Assembly: GCF_014384885.1 (NCBI RefSeq)
Contig: NZ_JACRST010000010.1
Location: forward strand, 29,090-93,089
Source of the DNA: Ligaoa zhengdingensis
GTDB lineage: Bacteria > Bacillota > Clostridia > Oscillospirales > Ruminococcaceae
Length of the DNA stretch: 64,000 nucleotides
Direction: 5' to 3'
Part shown: piece after piece, positions 59,077-64,000 of the stretch
How positions within the stretch are numbered: position 1 is the first letter of the stretch
How the letters are laid out: each line of letters begins with the position of its first letter
Notes under the pieces: model-generated
The model's database searches: none
What the model was told of the DNA's origin: nothing
The model's input: only the letters and a program-made list of their open reading frames with translations
Translations under genes and position numbers: made by a program

Positions 59077-59358
59077 ATGAAAAAGCTGATCGTGGAGGTC
59101 TGCGTGTGCACCGAATGCGTGATGAAAGGCGCGATGGATATCATCGATTCGATCGAGAGCCTGAAGAAGCTCAAGGTGCAGCTGCGTTTTGACACGCAAA
59201 TTGAAGTGAAAATGTGCAAATGCCTGGGCGACGCCAAGCACGGCGACCTGTCGCCAATGGTGCGCATCAACAACGAGGTGCTGGAGCGCGCCAACAGCGA
59301 AACGGTGATGGCCAGGGTTATCGGCCTGGTCTCGCGCGAGCAGCGCCAGATGGTATAA
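59077..59358 (+). CDS. Small thioredoxin-like [2Fe-2S] protein (NuoE-like)
   Basis: 93 residues. Cys pattern CVCTECVMKG near the N terminus and CKCLGDAKHG in the middle suggest a thioredoxin-fold [2Fe-2S] cluster, as in the 24-kDa subunit of NADH dehydrogenases and hydrogenases. It is encoded 36 nt before the [FeFe]-hydrogenase-like gene, so it is probably its electron partner. ATG 59077 with AAGGGGA upstream. Confidence 0.75.
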   Translation: MKKLIVEVCVCTECVMKGAMDIIDSIESLKKLKVQLRFDTQIEVKMCKCLGDAKHGDLSPMVRINNEVLERANSETVMARVIGLVSREQRQMV

Positions 59359-59394
59359 ATTATCAGCCACAGCGGCGAAAGGACGAGCATCAAC

Positions 59395-60912
59395 ATGAGG
59401 GGAATTTACACACCGGTCACCAAAATCCGCAGGCAGGTCTTTGCCGAGGTCGCTCGGCTGGCCTACGAGGGCGGAGATTACTCCCGCATTGTGGAGATAC
59501 CTTATAAAATCATCCCGGGCGAGGTGCCCACCTACCGCGGCAGCGTGTTTGAAGAGCGCGCCATCGTGGGCGAGCGCCTGCGCCTCGCCATCGGCCTGGA
59601 GCTCTACCCGGCGGACAACCCCGCGCCCATCTCGCGCGGGGTGAGCGAGAGCGCCATCGCCAAAAAGGTGTATGAGCCGCCGCTGGTCAACGTCATCCCG
59701 TTTGCGTGCAACAAGTGCGAGCCCAATTCCTACAAGGTCACCGACAACTGCCGCGGGTGCCTGGCGCATCCGTGCGTCTCGGCCTGCCCGGTGAAGGCGA
59801 TCTCGATGGTGGACGGGCGTTCGCACATCGATAAGAGCAAGTGCGTGCGCTGCGGCCGCTGCAAGGAGGTCTGCCCTTACGAGGCGATTGTGCACTACGA
59901 CCGCCCCTGTGCGGCCGCCTGCGGCGTGGACGCGATCGAATCGGACGAGCTGGGCCGCGCCAAAATCAACTACGACAAGTGCGTGTCCTGCGGCATGTGC
60001 CTGGTGAACTGCCCGTTCGGCGCCATTGCGGATAAGAGCCAGATCTTCCAGCTGGTGCACGCGATCAAGGAGGGCGACGAGGTGATCGCCTGCGTGGCGC
60101 CCGCGTTTGTGGGCCAGTTCGGCCCGCTGGCCACCCCGGACCAGGTGCGGGAGGCGCTGCGCGAGCTGGGCTTTGCGGGCGTGGTCGAGGTGGCGCTGGG
60201 CGCGGACATCGGCGCAGTGGAGGAAGCGAAGCACTACGTCGAAAAGGTTGTGAGCGGCGAGGAGCCGTTTTTGGCCACCTCCTGCTGCCCGGCGTGGAGC
60301 GTGATGGCGAAAACCAAGTTCCCCACCATCGCGCCTTATGTCTCGGACGCGCTCACCCCGATGGTGGCGACCGCGCGCATGGTGAAGGAGCGGCACCCCA
60401 ACGCCAAGATCGTATTCATCGGCCCGTGCGCGGCCAAGAAGCTGGAGGCTTCCCGCCGCACGGTGCGCAGCGACGTGGATTTCGTCATCACCTTTGAAGA
60501 GCTGATGGGCATGTTCGTTGCCAAGGGCATCGAGTTCGGCGACCTGGAAAGCCGCGGCGGCGTGCACGACGCCACAGCGGCCGGACGCGGCTACAGCGTG
60601 GCGGGCGGCGTGGCCGACGCGATTTCGGCCTGCGTCAAAGAGATGTACCCGGATGTGGAGATGAAGATCGACCGCGCCGAGGGCCTCAAGAACTGCGCCA
60701 AGATGCTGACGCTGGCCAAGGCGGGCAAGCGCAACGGCTACCTGATGGAGGGCATGGCCTGCCCGGGCGGCTGCATCGGCGGCGCGGGCACCATGATGCC
60801 GCTGCCCAAGGCGGCGGCCGCGGTGAAAAAGTTCCAGGACGCTTCCACCCGCAAAATCGCCACGGAAAACCCGCTGGTACAGGAATTTGAACAGAAAAAC
60901 GGCGACAAATAA
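59395..60912 (+). CDS. [FeFe]-hydrogenase-family protein with multiple [4Fe-4S] clusters
   Basis: 505 residues. An N-terminal region of about 100 residues is unassigned. Cys-rich ferredoxin-type motifs follow at about 105-230 (CVSACPVKAI, CVRCGRCKEVCP, CVSCGMCLVNCP). The H-cluster domain has TSCCPAW, FIGPCAAKKLEA and EGMACPGGCIGGAG. All four H-cluster Cys are kept, but the canonical Met of MPC is Gly. It could be a hydrogen-evolving or hydrogen-sensing enzyme; the group is not assigned. No maturation genes (hydEFG) are in the window. Confidence 0.88.
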   Translation: MRGIYTPVTKIRRQVFAEVARLAYEGGDYSRIVEIPYKIIPGEVPTYRGSVFEERAIVGERLRLAIGLELYPADNPAPISRGVSESAIAKKVYEPPLVNVIPFACNKCEPNSYKVTDNCRGCLAHPCVSACPVKAISMVDGRSHIDKSKCVRCGRCKEVCPYEAIVHYDRPCAAACGVDAIESDELGRAKINYDKCVSCGMCLVNCPFGAIADKSQIFQLVHAIKEGDEVIACVAPAFVGQFGPLATPDQVREALRELGFAGVVEVALGADIGAVEEAKHYVEKVVSGEEPFLATSCCPAWSVMAKTKFPTIAPYVSDALTPMVATARMVKERHPNAKIVFIGPCAAKKLEASRRTVRSDVDFVITFEELMGMFVAKGIEFGDLESRGGVHDATAAGRGYSVAGGVADAISACVKEMYPDVEMKIDRAEGLKNCAKMLTLAKAGKRNGYLMEGMACPGGCIGGAGTMMPLPKAAAAVKKFQDASTRKIATENPLVQEFEQKNGDK

Positions 60913-60930
60913 CCATAACCCAAGCAAACG

Positions 60931-60966
60931 GCCCCGCGGCGAGATACGCCGCGGGGCTTTTTTTGC
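60931..60966 (+). terminator. Terminator of the hydrogenase operon
   Basis: GCCCCGCGGC / GCCGCGGGGC followed by TTTTTTTT. Confidence 0.95.
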
Positions 60967-61169
60967 AGAAAATGTCAACGGCAAAAAAACAAAACGGCAA
61001 AAAATCCGGCATAAAGTTTCCCGGCCTGTAAATAATAGAAATAACGTCATCAATCCCCAACTTTGATGTGCGAACATGTAACGGCGGCGGGCCTGTCATT
61101 ACATAGCAAATACCCGGGCAATGACAGGCGCCCCGCCCTCCCCATAAATCTTTTACAGGAGGAAACCCT

Positions 61170-61712
61170 ATGAAAGCCACCGGAATTGTGAGAAGAATCG
61201 ACGACCTGGGCCGTGTCGTAATTCCCAAAGAAATCAGGCGCACCATGCGGATTCGCGAAGGCGACCCGCTTGAAATTTATACAGACAACGACGGTGAAGT
61301 CATTTTTAAAAAGTATTCCCCCATCGGCGAGCTGTCATCCTTCGCGGGGCAGTATGCGGATGTGCTGCACAAGGCCGGCGGGTTCCCGGCCGTGATCTGC
61401 GACCGCGACCACGTGATCTCGGTCTCGGGCATCCCCAAAAAGGAGCTGCTCGAGCGGCGCGTTTCTCCCGCGCTGGAGGAGATCATGGAGCAGCGCCGCA
61501 ACTTCGCGATGGTGTCGCGCGACCAGGGTAAGCTCCAGCCCGTGGAGGGCGTGGACCGCTATGCGCTGGTGGCGGCCCCCATCATCGCCGCGGGCGATGT
61601 GTGCGGCTCGGTGCTGTTTTTGGCGGGCGACACCGGCTCGCTGGCCGAGGACAGCGAGATCAAACTGATTGCGGCCGCGGCCATGTTCCTGGGCCGCCAG
61701 ATGGAAGAATAA
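61170..61712 (+). CDS. spoVT: Stage V sporulation protein T
   Basis: Forespore transcription factor modulating sigma-G genes. It has 180 residues. The AbrB-type domain MKATGIVRRIDDLGRVVIPK is at 1-50 and a GAF-like domain at about 60-178. ACAGGAGG precedes the ATG. A possible sigma-G-like promoter (GCATAA at 61009, AATAATA at 61031) is weak evidence. Convergent with sigK. Confidence 0.95.
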   Translation: MKATGIVRRIDDLGRVVIPKEIRRTMRIREGDPLEIYTDNDGEVIFKKYSPIGELSSFAGQYADVLHKAGGFPAVICDRDHVISVSGIPKKELLERRVSPALEEIMEQRRNFAMVSRDQGKLQPVEGVDRYALVAAPIIAAGDVCGSVLFLAGDTGSLAEDSEIKLIAAAAMFLGRQMEE

Positions 61713-61724
61713 GCCAAACTGAAA

Positions 61725-61766
61725 AACGGGCGCGCTGCAAACCATGCGGCGCGCCCGTTGCTATTT
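61725..61766. terminator. Hairpin terminator between spoVT and sigK
   Basis: ACGGGCGCGC / GCGCGCCCGT followed by TGCTATTTAT. Confidence 0.7.
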
Positions 61767-61771
61767 ATCTG

Positions 61772-62467
61772 TCAGGCCCCTTCGCGCAAGAACTGCTTTT
61801 TGAGGGTGGCCAGGGCTTTTTTTTCGATGCGCGATACATACGACCGCGAGATGCCCAGTTTTTTTGCCACCTCGCGCTGGGTGAGCGGCAGGTGGCCGCA
61901 AAGCCCATAGCGCAGCAGCACGATGGTGCGTTCGCGCTCATCCAGCAGCGCGTCGATATAGCTGTGCAGCTTTTCGCTGCGGATTTTGAGGTCGAGGTTT
62001 TCGAGGATATTGTCCTCGTCCGCGACAATATCCATCAGGGTGAGCGAGTTTCCCTCCTTATCGGTGTCGATGGGGTCGGATATGTACACATCCTGCGCGC
62101 TCTTGCGCTTGGAGCGGAAAAACATCAACACTTCGTTTTCGATGCAGCGCGAGGCGTAGGTGGCGAAGCGGGCCCCCTTCTCATAATCGAAGGTGGAGGC
62201 CGCTTTAATCAGCCCGATGGTGCCGATCGAGATCAGGTCGTCCTGGTCTTTAAAGCTGGAGTAATACTTCTTGATGATATGCGCCACCAGGCGCAGGTTG
62301 TGTTCGATCAGCTTGTTTTTGGCCTCCTGATCCCCGTTGCGGATGCGCTCGAGACAGTCGCGCTCCTCCGCCGCAGAGAGCGGGCGCGGAAACGCGCCGC
62401 TGTTGGTGACGTGCAGCGCAAAGTAAAGCGCGCCGCCCAACGCCAGGGTTATCAACGCGGAAAACAT
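61772..62467 (-). CDS. sigK: Sporulation sigma factor SigK (intact gene)
   Basis: 231 residues from ATG 62467 with GAGAGGTG upstream; a GTG at 62476 overlaps that site. The hydrophobic pro-sequence (FSALITLALGGALYFALHV) is followed by region 2 (DLISIGTIGLIKAASTFDY) and region 4 (LTQREVAKKLGISRSYVSRIE). The pro-part would be removed by SpoIVFB in the mother cell. The gene is uninterrupted, with no skin element. Confidence 0.95.
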   Translation of the reverse strand: MFSALITLALGGALYFALHVTNSGAFPRPLSAAEERDCLERIRNGDQEAKNKLIEHNLRLVAHIIKKYYSSFKDQDDLISIGTIGLIKAASTFDYEKGARFATYASRCIENEVLMFFRSKRKSAQDVYISDPIDTDKEGNSLTLMDIVADEDNILENLDLKIRSEKLHSYIDALLDERERTIVLLRYGLCGHLPLTQREVAKKLGISRSYVSRIEKKALATLKKQFLREGA

Positions 62468-62565
62468 CGTCATCACCTCTCTGCCATCTTATGTGGCGCG
62501 CGGGGCGATTGTGCATGGCCATCCGGCTGCAACAGGAAATAAAAGTGTGATTTATATTCCAAACC

Positions 62566-62594
62566 TTGTAAAATCCACCCAAATTTGATAGAAT
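62566..62594 (+). promoter_or_regulatory. Promoter of the PTS IIC gene
   Basis: TTGTAA, 17 bp, TAGAAT. Confidence 0.7.
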
Positions 62595-62646
62595 ATCTTT
62601 GTTTGGATTGTCTTAATCTGGGATGTAAAAAGGGAGGATGTACCAC

Positions 62647-63681
62647 ATGCAACAGCAAAAAAAGCAGACCAGCTTTCTTGGACGGTTCTTTCAGCGGTAT
62701 TTCATCGACGCGATGAGCGCCATGGCCTTGGGCCTGTTCTCATCCCTCATCATCGGGCTGATTCTGTCGCAGCTCGGCAAGCTGCCCTATCTGGGGTTCC
62801 TTGCGCCGTTCGCCGAAGTGGTGGGCGCGAGCTCTCCGGTGGTGGGCTCGGCCATCGGTGCGGCCATCGCCTGGGGGCTGGGGGCCAAGCCGCTGGTGAT
62901 TTTTTCGTGTGTGGTGACAGGCGCGTTCGGCTATTCGGTGGGCGGCCCGGTAGGCGCTTACATCTCCGCCGTGATCGGCGCTGAAATCGGCGGGCTGGTG
63001 AGCGGCAAGACCAAGGTGGATATCGTGGTATCCCCGCTGGTGACGATTGTTGCGGGCGGCTTTGCGGGCCAGCTTGCGGGGCCGTTTGTGCAGTCGCTGA
63101 TGCAGGGGCTGGGCAACGTAATCAACCACGCCACCGAGATGACGCCGTTCCCGATGGGGATTTTGGTTTCGGTGATTGTGGGCATGGCGCTGACCGCGCC
63201 GATCAGCTCGGCGGCGCTGTGCATCATGCTGGATTTAAGCGGCCTGGCGGCGGGCGCGGCCACAGTGGGCTGCTGCGCCCAGATGGTGGGCTTTGCGGTG
63301 GCCAGCTTCCGCGACAACCGCTGGGGCGGCCTGATTTCGCAGGGGGTGGGTACCTCGATGCTCCAGTTCGGCAACATCCTGCGCCGCCCGCAAATCTGGA
63401 TTGCGCCCACCCTGGCGAGCGCAGTGCTGGGCCCGGTTTCTACGTGTATTTTTAAAATGACCAACACCGCCACCGGAGCGGGCATGGGCACCAGCGGCCT
63501 GGTGGGCCAGTTCGGCACCTTTGCCGCGATGAGCGGCGAGCTGCCCCCGGCGCTGCTGATGGGCGAGATTCTGCTGCTGCATTTCATCCTGCCCGCGCTG
63601 CTCACCCTGGGATTCGACTGGGTGCTGCGGCGCATCGGCTGGGTGCGTGCGGGCGATATGAAGCTGCAATCGCTCTCGTAA
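62647..63681 (+). CDS. PfoR-type PTS EIIC-like membrane protein
   Basis: 344 residues from ATG 62647, 9 nt after GGGAGG; ATG 62638 abuts the ribosome site. Eight to ten hydrophobic segments rich in Gly/Ala (GLFSSLIIGLILSQLG, GGFAGQLAGPFVQSLMQGLG) match the PTS_EIIC_2/PfoR family. Substrate unknown. No EIIA or EIIB partner is next to it. Confidence 0.85.
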   Translation: MQQQKKQTSFLGRFFQRYFIDAMSAMALGLFSSLIIGLILSQLGKLPYLGFLAPFAEVVGASSPVVGSAIGAAIAWGLGAKPLVIFSCVVTGAFGYSVGGPVGAYISAVIGAEIGGLVSGKTKVDIVVSPLVTIVAGGFAGQLAGPFVQSLMQGLGNVINHATEMTPFPMGILVSVIVGMALTAPISSAALCIMLDLSGLAAGAATVGCCAQMVGFAVASFRDNRWGGLISQGVGTSMLQFGNILRRPQIWIAPTLASAVLGPVSTCIFKMTNTATGAGMGTSGLVGQFGTFAAMSGELPPALLMGEILLLHFILPALLTLGFDWVLRRIGWVRAGDMKLQSLS

Positions 63682-63682
63682 C

Positions 63683-63850
63683 GCCAGGGATGCCCCCGGG
63701 GCGATGCCGAGGCAGGCGCACGGCAGTGCGCAATACACTGTGGCCGAAGCCGCCGGGTCGGCAACGCCGACAGGAAAGCCGGGGACGGCACTTGCTAAGG
63801 CATGGAGCGCTATGCCCGTAGCCACAAAGCACAAGCAATCCCAGCCGGGC
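63683..63850. repeat. Mosaic repeat island VII
   Basis: Begins CAGGGATGCCCCCGGGGCGA. It carries GTGCGCAATACACTGTGGCC and the GTCGGCAACGCCGAC module with AGGAAAGCCGGGGACGGC, as in islands II, III and V. Confidence 0.85.
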
Positions 63851-63861
63851 CGCGACACAAC

Positions 63862-63903
63862 AAAAAACAGGCGGCCGGTGATGTACCGGCGGCCCTTTTG
63901 CCT
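63862..63903 (-). terminator. Terminator of the right-edge gene
   Basis: Minus strand GGGCCGCCGGT / ACCGGCCGCC followed by TGTTTTTTG. Confidence 0.85.
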
Positions 63904-63909
63904 GTAGGG

Positions 63910-64000
63910 CTATTCTTCTGTTTCTTGCTGTGCAGTTTCTTCGGCGATCTCTTCGGCCGCCTCAAAAGTATAGTACTTTTTCAGCCTTCTCTGGCGGCGG
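63910..64000 (-). CDS. C-terminal end of an unidentified gene, cut by the window edge
   Basis: About 29 codons are visible, ending EETAQQETEE at TAG 63910-63912 and beginning with a basic stretch RRQRRLKKYYTF. A basic-then-acidic tail, too short to identify. A terminator follows at the right distance, supporting this frame. Confidence 0.6.
   Translation of the reverse strand, partial: RRQRRLKKYYTFEAAEEIAEETAQQETEE

Overview
The window is GC-rich, low-redundancy Firmicutes DNA that starts close to a chromosomal replication origin. The left edge carries the order mnmG-rsmG-noc-parA-parB-serS with three parS sites, which in Clostridia lies beside oriC. Endospore genes (gpr, spoIIP, sigK, spoVT), an [FeFe]-hydrogenase and a sortase-built pilus point to an anaerobic, spore-forming gut Clostridia member, most likely Oscillospirales/Ruminococcaceae. 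That placement is inference from gene content and GC, not from a search.

Layout. 1-5.4 kb: tRNA modification and rRNA methylation genes, then chromosome segregation (Noc-like protein, ParA, ParB, parS). 5.5-10.2 kb: serS, an acyl-ACP thioesterase, a flavin reductase, guaB, tRNA-Met and tRNA-Glu. 10.2-11.6 kb: a 159-bp tandem repeat, then a mosaic repeat island. 11.8-12.3 kb: two divergent ribbon-helix-helix regulators sharing an operator motif. 12.4-21.8 kb: a pilus operon (coiled-coil protein, signal peptidase, vWA tip adhesin, major pilin, class C sortase, minor pilin, second sortase) behind a probable c-di-GMP-I riboswitch with terminator. 21.8-25.6 kb: an AP2-type mobile-like gene, a spoIIP-gpr sporulation cluster and rpsT. 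27-37 kb: CPBP protease, tadA, YmaF, an XRE regulator, fumC, a GH13 enzyme, dut, udk, a U32 protein and zapA. 37-40.4 kb: glycogen phosphorylase and an AbrB/zinc-ribbon protein. 41-46.6 kb: maf, mreB, mreC, mreD and PBP2 (elongasome). 47-57.1 kb: secA, a conserved scaffold/GGGtGRT pair, aroF, a GH3 lipoprotein, two nitrilase-fold proteins without the catalytic cysteine, and a QueT-type transporter. 57.6-64 kb: hflX, a hydrogenase pair, spoVT, sigK, a PfoR-type PTS IIC protein and a truncated gene at the right edge.

The most unusual content is intergenic. (1) Four copies (three closely similar, one diverged and inverted) of an approximately 250-290-nt transcription unit with an excellent sigma-A promoter, a three-hairpin 5' domain whose stems show compensatory changes, and an intrinsic terminator. 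In all four an equally good promoter on the opposite strand faces back across the three-hairpin domain, giving a layout like the RNAII/RNAI antisense pair of ColE1 plasmids. I do not recognise this RNA. (2) Seven GC-rich islands built from the same short hairpin modules in varying order and orientation. They lie between genes, except where one forms the last codons of dut. At least one module keeps its stem through compensatory changes.
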